Part shown: positions 17,675-27,638 of the stretch, piece after piece
Layout of the letters: every line of letters starts with the position of its first letter
How positions within the stretch are numbered: position 1 is the stretch's first letter
DNA from: Pseudoalteromonas luteoviolacea DSM 6061
GTDB taxonomy: Bacteria > Pseudomonadota > Gammaproteobacteria > Enterobacterales > Alteromonadaceae
DNA length: 64,000 bases
Assembly: GCF_001625655.1 (NCBI RefSeq)
Contig: NZ_AUYB01000126.1
Span: forward strand, 62,001 to 126,000
Reading direction: 5' to 3'
The notes under the pieces: generated by a model
Seen by the model: only the letters and a program-made list of their open reading frames with translations
The model's database searches: none
What the model was told of the DNA's origin: nothing
Program-made: the position numbers and the translations under genes

Positions 17675-18769
17675 TCACCAGTCAAGATCAACACCCTCTG
17701 ATAGGTGCAGATCTTCTTCTAATTCAGCTAACTCTGCATCTGAATCGAGCTTTTTACCACCTTTGGTAAACACATGCAGCTCTGATTTAACAGACTCAGG
17801 ACGTTTAATTTTTTCACTTATTTGCAATGCAACGTTGTCTCTAGAGCGACCCATTTTTGCGCGGAAAGTTGGCAGCTCTTCAACAAATACGGTGATATGC
17901 TCTGGCATTTCCACTGGTATGATATCGCCAGCTTTCAATTCCATAATTTGTTGCAATGACAAATCAACTTCCAGTAATTGAGTGGACATTTCTACTTCAA
18001 CATCCATGATTTCATCACGTAACGCTTTACTCCAACGCAAGTCTGTATCTTCAGTATCAGATTGCACACCCGCATCAAGAAGTTCTCTGATGGGTTCAAG
18101 CATGGAGTATGGTAAGGAGATATGAAAATCGCCACCACCGCCGTCTAATTCAATATGAAATGAACTGATAACCACGACTTCGGTAGGTGATACAATGTTT
18201 GCCATTGCAGGGTTAACTTCTGAATCCAAATACTCGAAGGAGACATCCATAACTGGCGCCCATGCTTCTTTATAGTCTTCAAAAATAATTTTCAGAAGCA
18301 TTTGTACGATACGTCGTTCTGTCGGCGTGAATTCTCGTCCTTCGATTTTGGCATGGTAGCGACCGTCCCCGCCAAAAAAGTTGTCAACCAAGATGAAGAC
18401 TAACCTTGCTTCCATCGTGATTAATCCAGTTCCCTTAAGCGGACGAAACCTCACCATGTTCAAACTCGTCGGTACAAACAGCGTGTGGATATACTCACCA
18501 AACTTGAGCATTTGAACACCGTTAATAGAAACTTCTGCCGTTCTTCGCATCATGTTGAACAAACTAATGCGCATATGTCTCGCAAAACGTTCATTTACGA
18601 TTTCAAGCGTTGGCATTCGCCCACGCACGATCCTGTCTTGAGAGGAGAAGTCATACTGTAGGGCATTAGCATCCTCGCCCCCTTCACCAGAAGGTACTTC
18701 GTCTTCTTCGACTTCGTCAACACCATGCAAGAGGGCATCGATTTCATCTTGTGATAGTAAATCGCTCAC
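17675..18769 (-). CDS. fliM: Flagellar switch protein FliM
   Basis: The 364-residue protein has the N-terminal CheY-P-binding peptide (MSDLLSQDEIDALL, residues 1-14), then the middle CheC-like domain (about 45-240) and a C-terminal SpoA domain (about 260-335). It controls the direction of rotation. It starts 10 nt after fliL. The C-terminus is longer and more acidic than in enteric FliM. Confidence 0.97.
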   Translation of the reverse strand: MSDLLSQDEIDALLHGVDEVEEDEVPSGEGGEDANALQYDFSSQDRIVRGRMPTLEIVNERFARHMRISLFNMMRRTAEVSINGVQMLKFGEYIHTLFVPTSLNMVRFRPLKGTGLITMEARLVFILVDNFFGGDGRYHAKIEGREFTPTERRIVQMLLKIIFEDYKEAWAPVMDVSFEYLDSEVNPAMANIVSPTEVVVISSFHIELDGGGGDFHISLPYSMLEPIRELLDAGVQSDTEDTDLRWSKALRDEIMDVEVEMSTQLLEVDLSLQQIMELKAGDIIPVEMPEHITVFVEELPTFRAKMGRSRDNVALQISEKIKRPESVKSELHVFTKGGKKLDSDAELAELEEDLHLSEGVDLDW

Positions 18770-18779
18770 AGGTTGATTC

Positions 18780-19304
18780 CTACTGCATTACAAAACCGGT
18801 AAATAGCACACGTTCAATAACTTTGCTGCCTTCGACACCTTCCATCGCTGCTTGAACTTTGTCCAACGCAGTCAATCTCAATGTCTCCTTACCCGCACTG
18901 GTACTCAATTCATCTGCGGTTGTCGTCGAAAACACACTTAATAATGTGCCTTCAATCAAAGGAATATGTTTTTTGGTGACTTCTTCGTTCACGTCCCCAC
19001 GGACCAACAATTGAACTTTAATTTGTACTATTCTATCCCTGCTAGCACCAGGCACATTGAACACAAATGGCCTTGGCATAGCAACATACAACGCACTCCC
19101 CATCTCGGCAGAGTTTTGTTCGCTTAAGTCTTCTTCTACAACAGTTGACTCTTCGGCTAAAGACGCCTCTTCTTCATCGCCACCAGACATTAAGAAAAAT
19201 CCAGCAACACCACCTAAAATCACAACAACTGCGGCAATTATAATGATGAGCTTCTTTTTGGAACCACCCGCTTCTTCTATTTCTAAATCGGTTTCTTCAG
19301 CCAT
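18780..19304 (-). CDS. fliL: Stator-associated membrane protein FliL
   Basis: The 174-residue single-pass protein has a cytoplasmic N-terminus, a membrane helix at about residues 17-40 (KKLIIIIAAVVVILGGVAGF), an acidic linker and a periplasmic stomatin-like domain (about 70-174). FliL ring proteins support the MotAB stator. It lies between fliK and fliM in the usual order. Confidence 0.94.
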   Translation of the reverse strand: MAEETDLEIEEAGGSKKKLIIIIAAVVVILGGVAGFFLMSGGDEEEASLAEESTVVEEDLSEQNSAEMGSALYVAMPRPFVFNVPGASRDRIVQIKVQLLVRGDVNEEVTKKHIPLIEGTLLSVFSTTTADELSTSAGKETLRLTALDKVQAAMEGVEGSKVIERVLFTGFVMQ

Positions 19305-19350
19305 ATGTGCGCTTCTATAAAATTAAGTTCTCTCTTAATGATAGCAGTTG

Positions 19351-21645
19351 TTAAGCATAGTAATCTATTGCGGAATCACTTTGTTTTCTGCTAGTCACTG
19401 ATTGTTCTTTATTATTTTGCGCTTCACTGGCTTCATTAGCAAGTTTTCCATGCCCTTGTTGCTCATTTTCATCACCACTTGAGCTACCTTCTGATTCTTG
19501 TTGGATATTACTTTCTCCTAATTCAATCCCTTGCTCTTCCAACATTTCTCTCAGTTTAGGCATAGACTCTTCTAGCAACTCTTTCGCTTGCTGGTTTTGT
19601 ACGACAAAGTTTATTTGAGCTTGTTCAGCATCTGAGCGGATGCGAATTTGCATACTGCCTAATTCGGCAGGGTCCAATCTGATCTCAGCTTCTTTGTTGT
19701 TTAAGTTAATCATCATGTTAACTTTATCTTGAAGCATTTTAGCGGCATCATTACGAGTCAAGTTCAATGCCTGTGCAACCCCAGGATCCATTTGTAGTTT
19801 AGCTTGCGCGTTAGATTGTTGCACAGTCGTTTGTTGATTTTGGCGTGACTGCTCAACTTGCTGGATTACTTGTTCAAACTCTTCCTTACTCTGGATTTGT
19901 TCAGTACCTAGCGTTCGAATAGCCTTAAATACGTTTTCAACATTTTGGCTCGCTGTGTGGCGCTGATTTTGGCTGCCATTTTGCTGCTCTCCCTCAAAGT
20001 TACTTGGCAGCTCTGCTTGCTCTTCTGTTGTTGCAGATACTTCTATTGCACCTTGTTTACTTACTTCAGTGGCAGGTTGCTCTTTTGCAGCGACCTTAGT
20101 GCTATTGTAAGTAAATTCTGATTTTACTGATGTATCAGTTTTTGCACTATTCTCCAGCTTACCATTACCGAGTTTTTCATTGCTTAGGCCAACTTTGTCT
20201 TTGGCTTCACTGTCCATTGAACCTTTTGTTACCGCAGCTGCACTTGACTCAGAAGACTGATTTAGACTTTTACCTGTCAACGCATTATACAGCGCAGCTT
20301 CTTGTTTTTTAGTTGCTGAATCGGCTGGCTTAGCGTCGCTAAGACGCTCATTAACGAGCTTTTCTAATTCTTGCTTTTCCTCAGGTGACAGATTATCCAC
20401 CATCGCTTTTAACTCTGATAATTTAGAGTTTGAACCTTCTGCTATTTTTGGAGTAACTGTAGGCTCTGCGCTAGTCTGCTTCAGCACATGCTTAGGGGCA
20501 TCTGTTGCCTGAGCCTGCTGTCCACTTTGAGCGCTTGCACTAGGCACTTTATCTGTAAACTCTTTACTCAGAGACGTAAGCTTATCGGTCTCTTTTGCAA
20601 CAGGTTTTTCTTGCCCCTGCACCGGATTTATACTCTCTTTTTGCATTAAGTCACTAATCAGGTCCGGTACTTTTCTCTCTGATCCCGTACCTTTTGCTAC
20701 ATCTGCATTAGGTACTGACTTATTATCCGTCGGTTGAGGAGCTACTTTTACTACATTAACAGAGTCAGTCGTAGGTGTTGACTTAGCAGCTTTATTATCG
20801 TGCAAATACCACTCACGCTCTTTTTTCACACCATCGAATGCTTCTGGCTGAGATTGGACTTTTCCTCCATTCTCTAGCAGTTTTGACGAGTTGGCTCCTG
20901 CTGCAGGTTCATCACTAGGATCGCCAACAGGGCCCTCCGATTGTCTCGGCCCAACGGGATTTGGCTTGAGTACTTCAGCCTGACCTTGGCCCTGTTTGCT
21001 CGAAGAACTTTCTTCCATAGCCATCAGTTTAGGGGCTGTTTTTATGGCGCTTTCAGTGTCTTTGTTATCCTGAACAACAATTGGACCAATTAGGTCAATA
21101 GGCCCTTTTTTACTGCTTTTGGTTGGCACCTCTTCAACTTTTTCAGCATTTCCAAGGTGTGCTTTTAGGGCTTGAGGCACAGGTGCTAAATGATGCTCAA
21201 CACCTGTTTTTTGGTTGTTTGACGCATTAATTTGAGACAACAAAGAATCCGCACTCGGAGTCGGAGCTGATTTATTCACATCCTCAGATGTTGCCACTTT
21301 CAAAATAACATCAGGTCCTTGCTTTGGCTTTGGCAAATGTGATTCATCCAGTTTGAGTGGCTCATCTAGCTCTTTTGGAATGGGCTTCTGGTTTGCCTGT
21401 CCAGTCTGCTCAGCACGCTCTTGCTCGGCACGTGTTTTTTCAGCATGAGACTTCTCACTGCTAGCCTCTTGCTTTACTTGTTCTTCTCTATCCGCTTCAT
21501 TTTGTGCTGATGCATTAGATTCTTCTCGCTCTGTGGCTTCCGCGAGCACCGCCATAAAGCCTCTTCCGTCGGAGCTATCCTCTGCTTGTCTGTGCTGTGG
21601 TGAAACAGTGTTGTTTAATCCAACTTCCAATGAAACATTAACCAT
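19351..21645 (-). CDS. fliK: Flagellar hook-length control protein FliK
   Basis: At 764 residues this is nearly twice the size of Salmonella FliK (405 residues). The first ~640 residues are a low-complexity ruler region rich in Ser, Lys, Glu, Gln and Ala. The C-terminal ~110 residues form the FliK_C domain ('EIRLDPAELGSMQIRI', 'LREMLEEQGIELGESNI') that triggers the FlhB switch, followed by a Ser/Gln tail. FliK ruler length sets hook length in other bacteria, so a long hook is possible. It begins a new transcript: a sigma-54 element lies just behind fliJ. Confidence 0.94.
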   Translation of the reverse strand: MVNVSLEVGLNNTVSPQHRQAEDSSDGRGFMAVLAEATEREESNASAQNEADREEQVKQEASSEKSHAEKTRAEQERAEQTGQANQKPIPKELDEPLKLDESHLPKPKQGPDVILKVATSEDVNKSAPTPSADSLLSQINASNNQKTGVEHHLAPVPQALKAHLGNAEKVEEVPTKSSKKGPIDLIGPIVVQDNKDTESAIKTAPKLMAMEESSSSKQGQGQAEVLKPNPVGPRQSEGPVGDPSDEPAAGANSSKLLENGGKVQSQPEAFDGVKKEREWYLHDNKAAKSTPTTDSVNVVKVAPQPTDNKSVPNADVAKGTGSERKVPDLISDLMQKESINPVQGQEKPVAKETDKLTSLSKEFTDKVPSASAQSGQQAQATDAPKHVLKQTSAEPTVTPKIAEGSNSKLSELKAMVDNLSPEEKQELEKLVNERLSDAKPADSATKKQEAALYNALTGKSLNQSSESSAAAVTKGSMDSEAKDKVGLSNEKLGNGKLENSAKTDTSVKSEFTYNSTKVAAKEQPATEVSKQGAIEVSATTEEQAELPSNFEGEQQNGSQNQRHTASQNVENVFKAIRTLGTEQIQSKEEFEQVIQQVEQSRQNQQTTVQQSNAQAKLQMDPGVAQALNLTRNDAAKMLQDKVNMMINLNNKEAEIRLDPAELGSMQIRIRSDAEQAQINFVVQNQQAKELLEESMPKLREMLEEQGIELGESNIQQESEGSSSGDENEQQGHGKLANEASEAQNNKEQSVTSRKQSDSAIDYYA

Positions 21646-21713
21646 ATTCTCACCTTTTCGTGTGGCAATTGAACGCCGCTTGCCTACTTATAAACCTGTT
21701 ATTTCATAAAAAT

Positions 21714-21728
21714 GCAATTTTTGAGCCA
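21714..21728 (-). promoter_or_regulatory. Sigma-54 promoter of fliK operon
   Basis: On the minus strand TGGCTC-AAAAA-TTGC, one mismatch from TGGCAC-N5-TTGC, begins immediately after the fliJ stop and 69 nt before the fliK ATG. It would drive fliKLMNOPQR-flhB. Confidence 0.65.
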
Positions 21729-22175
21729 TTAATTAGCCAGCTTGCGTCGCATAAAAATATTTGTCGCAAATTCGTCCAGCATTTTTTGCTCTGCTTTGGC
21801 TAGTAACCTTTGTTTTTCAAGCTCTTTTTTCTCAATAAGTTTGGCGATTGCCTTTACCTTAGCCTGCTGTGCCAACCAGAGCTTCCGCCTTTGCTCCACC
21901 ACTCGCTTTGCCGTTGCCACAGTATTAGCCTGCTGCTTGATTGCCTCTTCAATTTTATTGATAAAGCTGTGGTACTGAGAAAATCCACTACTACTGAGCC
22001 CCTGTTGAGCTTTGTTAAATAGCTGCTGAGAGTACTCCAAACGAAAGTCATTTAGACCTTTAAGTTTTTGTTGGTTATCTTGAAAACTTCGCTCTGCTTG
22101 AACAAAGTTAACCCTCAACCCGTCTTCTTTATCCGCTTCTAGCTTATGTAATAGTGCAAGTTTGTTCGCTGCCAT
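21729..22175 (-). CDS. fliJ: Flagellar export chaperone FliJ
   Basis: The start is set at the ATG at 22175 (MAANKLALLHKLEADKEDGL), which overlaps the fliI stop as TAATG; an in-frame ATG 39 nt further upstream would give a 161-residue form. The 148-residue product is almost wholly coiled coil, as in FliJ, the ATPase-complex stalk that cycles export chaperones. The family length is about 147. It is the last gene of the fliEFGHIJ run. Confidence 0.92.
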   Translation of the reverse strand: MAANKLALLHKLEADKEDGLRVNFVQAERSFQDNQQKLKGLNDFRLEYSQQLFNKAQQGLSSSGFSQYHSFINKIEEAIKQQANTVATAKRVVEQRRKLWLAQQAKVKAIAKLIEKKELEKQRLLAKAEQKMLDEFATNIFMRRKLAN

Positions 22176-23518
22176 TAACCTTGTCCTAATAATTGTGCTA
22201 GGCCTTGTAAGCACTCATCATAGTTAAGTACTTCTTTCATACCTTGCTGCAAGAAACCATTGACTGTTGGCATCATCGCTATCGCTTGGTCTAACATGGG
22301 ATCGCTCCCTTGTTGATAAGCGCCAAGCGTAACCATGTCTTTATTCTGTTGGTACATGGAATAAACCTGCTTCAGTACCCTTGCTTGCTGTAAATGTGCT
22401 TCAGAAACAACTTGTGGCATGACACGGCTGATAGACTTTTCAATATCAATGGCTGGGTAGTGTCCACTGTCAGCTAATTCTCGTGACAACACTATATGGC
22501 CATCCAAAATCGCACGCGCTGAATCAGCGATGGGGTCTTGCATGTCATCTCCTTCACTTAAAACAGTGAAGAAGGCAGTTATTGAACCTTGCCCTTCACC
22601 GCCATTACCAGCCCTCTCGACTAAAGCTGGTAACTTTGCAAATACCGAAGGTGGGTAGCCTTTAGTTGCAGGAGGCTCACCAACTGCCAATGCAATCTCA
22701 CGTTGCGCCATCGCATATCGAGTAACAGAGTCAAGTAGTAGCAAAACATTTAACCCTTGATCTCTAAAATACTCTGCAATTGTCACGGCACTTTCACACC
22801 CTTTTAATCGCATTAGCGGAGAAGCATCAGCTGGCGCTGCTACCACGACAGAACGCCTACGTCCCTCTGCACCAAGAATTTCATCAATGAACTCTTTTAC
22901 CTCTCGGCCACGCTCACCAACCAGTCCAACCACAATAACGTCAGCTTCACTGCCTCGGGTCATCATGCCCAGTAAAACGGATTTACCAACACCACTACCT
23001 GCAAACAAACCCATGCGTTGCCCTTGGCCAACAGTAATGATTGAATTAATAGCCCGTACACCAACATCCATCGGCTCGCTAATAGGTCTTCTAGCCAATG
23101 GGTTGATGGGTGCTTGTGCAAATTTCAAACGGGCCTCAGCCTTGACCGCGCCTAGGCCATCAAGCGGTCGACCTAACCCATCTACAACTCGACCCAACAG
23201 TCCCATGCCAACTGGCAAACCAGACTCTTTTACTTGAGGGATAACACGTGCTCCAGGTAAAACACCTGAGATTTGATCGTTGGGCATTAGATACAAAACG
23301 TCATCGTTAAAACCAATAACCTCGGCATCAACAAAGCCATTAATGGTCTCTATTTTACATTGGCTACCTACAGCGGCGTTTAGACCTTTTGCTTCTAATG
23401 TTAAGCCAACTACACGAGTGAGGCTGCCAGCTACAGCAACCCCATAGGAGTGAATATGTTTTTGATAAGAACTAATTCTGTTCGCTAAAGGCTGATTTTG
23501 AAGCTCTGTTTCTGTCAT
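22175..23518 (-). CDS. fliI: Flagellum-specific ATPase FliI
   Basis: The 447-residue F1-beta-like ATPase has Walker A GSGVGKS (174-180), a Walker B run of leucines before DSVTRYAMAQREI (about 258-277) and the 'GEPPATKGYPPSVFAKLP' segment. It energises the early stage of flagellar protein export together with FliH and FliJ. It is separated from fliH by 17 nt. Confidence 0.97.
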   Translation of the reverse strand: MTETELQNQPLANRISSYQKHIHSYGVAVAGSLTRVVGLTLEAKGLNAAVGSQCKIETINGFVDAEVIGFNDDVLYLMPNDQISGVLPGARVIPQVKESGLPVGMGLLGRVVDGLGRPLDGLGAVKAEARLKFAQAPINPLARRPISEPMDVGVRAINSIITVGQGQRMGLFAGSGVGKSVLLGMMTRGSEADVIVVGLVGERGREVKEFIDEILGAEGRRRSVVVAAPADASPLMRLKGCESAVTIAEYFRDQGLNVLLLLDSVTRYAMAQREIALAVGEPPATKGYPPSVFAKLPALVERAGNGGEGQGSITAFFTVLSEGDDMQDPIADSARAILDGHIVLSRELADSGHYPAIDIEKSISRVMPQVVSEAHLQQARVLKQVYSMYQQNKDMVTLGAYQQGSDPMLDQAIAMMPTVNGFLQQGMKEVLNYDECLQGLAQLLGQG

Positions 23519-23535
23519 GAATGCTGGTGTCGTAA

Positions 23536-24357
23536 TTACGATATACCGCTATCATGCAAAAACTTTTCCAATATTTCTGTTAGGCGGTTTTTAACCGTAA
23601 GATCAATAGATGAAATGGGTGATTTAATTTCGCAACCACCTCGCTCCAATGTGGGTTCAGGAATAAGTTGCCACCTTTGTTTTTGTAGCATTTCAGAGCC
23701 GTATGCCTCTTCAACAAGGCTTAAATCTTCAGGGTGAAGGTGTACTTTCAACTGCACATCGGAAATAGGTAACGCATCTAAGCCTTTTTTGAGTGCTTGT
23801 AATATCAGCTCCGGATTTGTTCTCAATTCATGAAAAGTAATTTGTTGTGTCAATAAACTGACAAGTTGTATTAACTGCTTCTCACAAGCCTCATCTACCT
23901 GCTGTAATGGCGCATTAATTTTGTCAATAAGGCCAGACAGCATATGCAGTCGTTCTTCAATGAGAGGCTTCGCATCTTCAAGCCCCTGCTGTTTTCCGAC
24001 TTCAACCCCTTCTTTCAATCCAGCTTCATTTCCTTCCTTAGCACCTTTTTCAAAGCCTTCAATGTATCCTTGTTCATGACCTTGCTTTAAGCCTTCTTCA
24101 TATGCATCCTGACGGATTTGCTCAAGCTCCTCCAAGGTTAAAGTGGGAATTTCAGGTTCGACCGTCTCAGGTTCTGCTTGTCGTTCAGTTTTTGTATAGA
24201 GCTCTTCTAACGGCGTGCCCATCGCGGTAGAGCGACCGGCTAAACCACTCAAGTCCTCTTTGACATTTGGGATGGGCCAGTCTTCGACATGCTCTAACAG
24301 TGAATCAACCGCTTCTCCGTGAAGCGGCTTACCGCGATATAACTTTGGTTCAGACAT
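23536..24357 (-). CDS. fliH: Flagellar export ATPase regulator FliH
   Basis: The 273-residue protein has a run of GxxxG-type repeats (about residues 104-142, QGYIEGFEKGAKEGNEAGL) typical of FliH stalk helices. A C-terminal V-type ATPase E-subunit-like domain ('LQVHLHPEDLSLVEEAYG'-type segment near 207-225) binds FliI. It follows fliG by 3 nt. Confidence 0.94.
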   Translation of the reverse strand: MSEPKLYRGKPLHGEAVDSLLEHVEDWPIPNVKEDLSGLAGRSTAMGTPLEELYTKTERQAEPETVEPEIPTLTLEELEQIRQDAYEEGLKQGHEQGYIEGFEKGAKEGNEAGLKEGVEVGKQQGLEDAKPLIEERLHMLSGLIDKINAPLQQVDEACEKQLIQLVSLLTQQITFHELRTNPELILQALKKGLDALPISDVQLKVHLHPEDLSLVEEAYGSEMLQKQRWQLIPEPTLERGGCEIKSPISSIDLTVKNRLTEILEKFLHDSGIS

Positions 24358-24360
24358 GGT

Positions 24361-25401
24361 TTACAAGAACTCCTCACCGCCACCGCCGCCAAGCATAATT
24401 TCGCCAGAATCAGCCAAACGTCTCGCCGTAGCAAGAATTTCTTTCTGCGCAGCTTCTACTTCACTAATACGCACCGGAGGCATGGCTTCCAAATCATCAG
24501 CCATCATTTCAGCAGCACGTTTTGACATATTACTGAGGATTTTATCTTTGAGGGAATCGTCCGCACCTTTAATTGCCTTCATCAGCACATCTTGTTGTAC
24601 TTCACGTAGGATGGCTTGAATGCCTCTGTCTTCAACATCCATCAAGTTCTCAAATACAAACATCAGATCTTGAATTTGCTGTGACATTTCTTCGTCATGT
24701 TCACGGATTGAGTCCATCAGCTGACCTTCTACGTTAGTATCAAGGTAGTTCATGATATCAGCAGCAGCTTTGAGGCCACCCATTTTCGCAGCTTGCGCAC
24801 CGGCTTGACCTGCAAACTGTTTCTCCATGATTTCATTCAATTCTTGTAGTGCAGCTGGCTGTACTTCTTCTAAATTAGCAATACGCATAGTTAAGTCTAA
24901 CCGAACCTTTTCAGTAAACTGAGACAAAATCTCAGCCGATTGCTCAGGTTCTAAATAAGACAATACAATTGTTTGGATCTGTGGGTGCTCATTGCGGATA
25001 ATATTTGCAACTTGTTTTGAGTCCATCCACTTGAGTGAATCGAGACCTTTCGCACCAGAGCCCATAACAATCTGGTCGATAAGACTTGCTGCCTTATCTT
25101 CACCAAGGGCTGCGGTAAGCGCTTTTTTAATAAAGTCTTCAGACTGGAATCCAATAGTACTAAAACTCTGTATTTGTTCAATAAACAGGTTATGAACCGC
25201 ACTTATTTTTGACTGTGACAAATCATCTATCGCAGCCATTGCCATGCCCACTTTCTGTACTTGCTTTGGCTCAAGGTGTTTTAAAATCTGCGCCGCATCT
25301 TCTTCCGTTAGGCTAAGTAGCAAGATGGCAGCCTTATCGACCCCATCTAGCTTCTCAACATCGAACGCTGGCGGCAGTTGTTTTTGTTCTTCATCACTCA
25401 T
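24361..25401 (-). CDS. fliG: Flagellar rotor protein FliG
   Basis: The 346-residue protein has three armadillo-type domains, the EHPQ motif at 138-141, and a C-terminal torque helix with alternating charges near 283-305 ('DSLKDKILSNMSKRAAEMM') that contacts the stator. The tail contains a Gly-rich GGGGGEEFL end. It overlaps fliF by 8 nt. Confidence 0.97.
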   Translation of the reverse strand: MSDEEQKQLPPAFDVEKLDGVDKAAILLLSLTEEDAAQILKHLEPKQVQKVGMAMAAIDDLSQSKISAVHNLFIEQIQSFSTIGFQSEDFIKKALTAALGEDKAASLIDQIVMGSGAKGLDSLKWMDSKQVANIIRNEHPQIQTIVLSYLEPEQSAEILSQFTEKVRLDLTMRIANLEEVQPAALQELNEIMEKQFAGQAGAQAAKMGGLKAAADIMNYLDTNVEGQLMDSIREHDEEMSQQIQDLMFVFENLMDVEDRGIQAILREVQQDVLMKAIKGADDSLKDKILSNMSKRAAEMMADDLEAMPPVRISEVEAAQKEILATARRLADSGEIMLGGGGGEEFL

Positions 25402-27112
25402 CTTCAGTTAACCACGCTTTGACCACTTGTGAAGAAAGCTCAGGTTCATTCGCTACCAGTGCGCGAACCGCTTTCAATAGATCTTCATCTCCATGTAAGT
25501 CTGGCAATTGTAATGTACCATCCGAGGAGAAGCCAACAGCTGATTCATCAAAGTCATTACTTAGCATATCTAGTGTACTATCGCCTAAATCAACACCAGC
25601 CGTTAATGCATCTTCATCATAATCTTCTAGTGTATCATCTGGGTATATCAATCTCTTCAGCATAGGGCGAACTACAGCCATAATCAATACAATGATTACC
25701 AATGCGCCAGCTGCTAGCCTTGCTACCTTCATGAACCACTCTTGCTCCCATAAAGGTAATTCAGAAGCTTCCAAGATATCTTCACGAACAAACGGCACAG
25801 TCACTACTTCTAATGCGTCACCGCGCTGCATGTCAAAACCAACCCCACCCTGTAAAAGACGGCGAATATTATTCAATTCTTCTTGTGAGCGAGGCGTCAT
25901 GGCCATATTGCCTTCAGCGTCAGCCTTCGCAACATAATCAACAGCCACAGAGACACTAATGCGACGAATAACCCCTGTCTGTTGACGCTTATGCGAAATT
26001 GTTGTGTCTAGCTCGTAGTTACGTGTCGCTTCTTTTTGCGAACGCGTCGGCGTTGTGCCTTTGCCGCTGCCACCTGCGCCAGCAATTTCAGGAATATTCG
26101 AGTCCACTGGAGGTTGATTTGTTAGAGCCCCAGGAATACCAGCAGTAATCCCACCGATATTACTTTCCTCGAATGTCGTTTCACTACGAACAGCTGGAAG
26201 ATCTGGGTTAAAACGCTTTTGAGTCTCTTCAATTGCACTAAAGTCCATTGTTAGGTCAACTTGCGCTGTAAAATTACCAAGACCAACAACTGGGATCATA
26301 ATACTGTCAATTTTGGACAAATACTCAGACTCACGTTTGCGCTCAATTTCATACTCTTTTCTAGAACGGGCAGCCAGCGAGTCTTGCGAGCCTGAGTTTA
26401 ATAAACGACCATTTTGATCTGTCACGGTCACACGAGAAGGTTCTAAACCTTGAACCGCTGATGCAACGATATCTACTATCGAATCCACCTCTTCACCGTC
26501 CAGTGTACGGCCACGTTTCATTGTCAACACAACAGTTGCAGAAGGCTTTTTCTCTCGGCGTGCGAATACATTTTCTTTCGGTATCGCCAATAAGACCTTT
26601 GCTCGATTAATATCTTGCAACTCTTCAATGGTTCTAGCCAACTGTTGTTCACGGCTGTGCTTTAGACGCTCTCTTTCTAAACGTTGACTAACACCAAATC
26701 CCATATCTTGCATCAGAATATCAGTACCTGACGACGGAGATTGTGTAAAACCGTCACGTGCCATCTTTAACTTAATATTTTGATAGTCAGTTTCTTCAAC
26801 CATGATGGTATTTCCATCAAGCTCGTAGTCTATTTTTTGCGCATCAAGAAAATCTAAAGTTTGCACTAACTCATCTGTTGGGTATTGACCAAGAGGTCGC
26901 ATATCAGGCTGACGAGCCCAAATAATAATAAATACAGCGATTGCTAAACATATTGCCAGTGCGATTACGAGCGTAACTTGACGTAACATATCAACGCCGC
27001 TTAAAGCACTGAAGTAACCAGATTTTTGCTCTTGCTGGGTCTCAGCACCTTCTGCAACCGCTCCTGCGGGGCCGTCTGAAAGTGCTAAATCTGTCGATTG
27101 ATTTGTAGCCAC
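25394..27112 (-). CDS. fliF: Flagellar MS-ring protein FliF
   Basis: The 572-residue protein has membrane helices at about 43-66 and 462-484. The periplasmic region between them carries ring-building motifs and the 'ISHKRQQTGVIRRISVSV' segment. The C-terminal cytoplasmic tail (LLKAVRALVANEPELSSQVV) binds FliG. It is the first part of the motor to assemble, at the pole chosen by FlhF. Confidence 0.97.
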   Translation of the reverse strand: MATNQSTDLALSDGPAGAVAEGAETQQEQKSGYFSALSGVDMLRQVTLVIALAICLAIAVFIIIWARQPDMRPLGQYPTDELVQTLDFLDAQKIDYELDGNTIMVEETDYQNIKLKMARDGFTQSPSSGTDILMQDMGFGVSQRLERERLKHSREQQLARTIEELQDINRAKVLLAIPKENVFARREKKPSATVVLTMKRGRTLDGEEVDSIVDIVASAVQGLEPSRVTVTDQNGRLLNSGSQDSLAARSRKEYEIERKRESEYLSKIDSIMIPVVGLGNFTAQVDLTMDFSAIEETQKRFNPDLPAVRSETTFEESNIGGITAGIPGALTNQPPVDSNIPEIAGAGGSGKGTTPTRSQKEATRNYELDTTISHKRQQTGVIRRISVSVAVDYVAKADAEGNMAMTPRSQEELNNIRRLLQGGVGFDMQRGDALEVVTVPFVREDILEASELPLWEQEWFMKVARLAAGALVIIVLIMAVVRPMLKRLIYPDDTLEDYDEDALTAGVDLGDSTLDMLSNDFDESAVGFSSDGTLQLPDLHGDEDLLKAVRALVANEPELSSQVVKAWLTEDE

Positions 27113-27137
27113 AGTTACTCTCCACTAACTCTCTGAA

Positions 27138-27482
27138 TTACACCGGCATGCTCATGATATCTTTATAAGCTTCAACGAGCTTATTACGTACCTGAACGGT
27201 TGCTTCAAATGCTACTGAAGACTTGTTTTTAGCGATCATTGCTTCAGCAAGAGATACACTTCTGTCACCCATTTCAACCGCGGTAACTTTTGATTTTGCA
27301 TCTCTTTGTAAATCAGCAACGTTATTTAATGCACTCGAAAGAATGTCGCCAAATTGCGCACTTGAAGTTGCCGCTGTCGCTTGCGCTGGCACTTTTGCTT
27401 CTGGCTGTACTCGACTGGCTTGGGATGCCATTGACTGCATTTCTTGATATAAACTGGTGTGTTGAATCTTCATATTGCTCAC
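27138..27482 (-). CDS. fliE: MS ring-rod junction protein FliE
   Basis: The 114-residue protein has the FliE C-terminal pattern 'VEMGDRSVSLAEAMIAKNKS' and 'ATVQVRNKLVEAYKDIMSMPV', and a less conserved Ala/Gln-rich N-terminus. It joins the FliF ring to the rod. It is the first gene of its operon and is preceded by a sigma-54 element. Confidence 0.95.
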   Translation of the reverse strand: MSNMKIQHTSLYQEMQSMASQASRVQPEAKVPAQATAATSSAQFGDILSSALNNVADLQRDAKSKVTAVEMGDRSVSLAEAMIAKNKSSVAFEATVQVRNKLVEAYKDIMSMPV

Positions 27483-27511
27483 CTCGTGAGATTACATATG
27501 AATTGATAAAT

Positions 27512-27526
27512 GCACTAAATGTGCCA
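27512..27526 (-). promoter_or_regulatory. Sigma-54 promoter of fliE operon
   Basis: On the minus strand TTGGCACATTTAGTGCATTT gives TGGCAC-N5-GTGC, one mismatch from consensus in the -12 box, 30 nt before the fliE ATG. It fits FlrC-dependent activation of fliEFGHIJ. Confidence 0.75.
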
Positions 27527-27604
27527 ACTTTTACCCGTTAAATATCAACAACTTACAAACAAACAAGGTGAGTTTTAGAAAGGACAGAATTTTGACAGTA
27601 TAAA

Positions 27605-27632
27605 AGTTAGCCAGACATACATCTGGCTAACT
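27605..27632 (-). terminator. Terminator after flrC
   Basis: An 11-bp perfect stem (AGTTAGCCAGA / TCTGGCTAACT) with a 6-nt loop is followed on the minus strand by CTTTTAT, right after the flrC stop. Confidence 0.75.
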
Positions 27633-27638
27633 CACTAT

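Noticed and set aside
22887..23237. 116-residue plus-strand frame opposite fliI
   Set aside because: Complement of the conserved fliI ATPase core; no independent support.
25692..25937. Plus-strand frame opposite fliF
   Set aside because: Antisense to the second FliF membrane segment and adjacent region; no gene-like signals.
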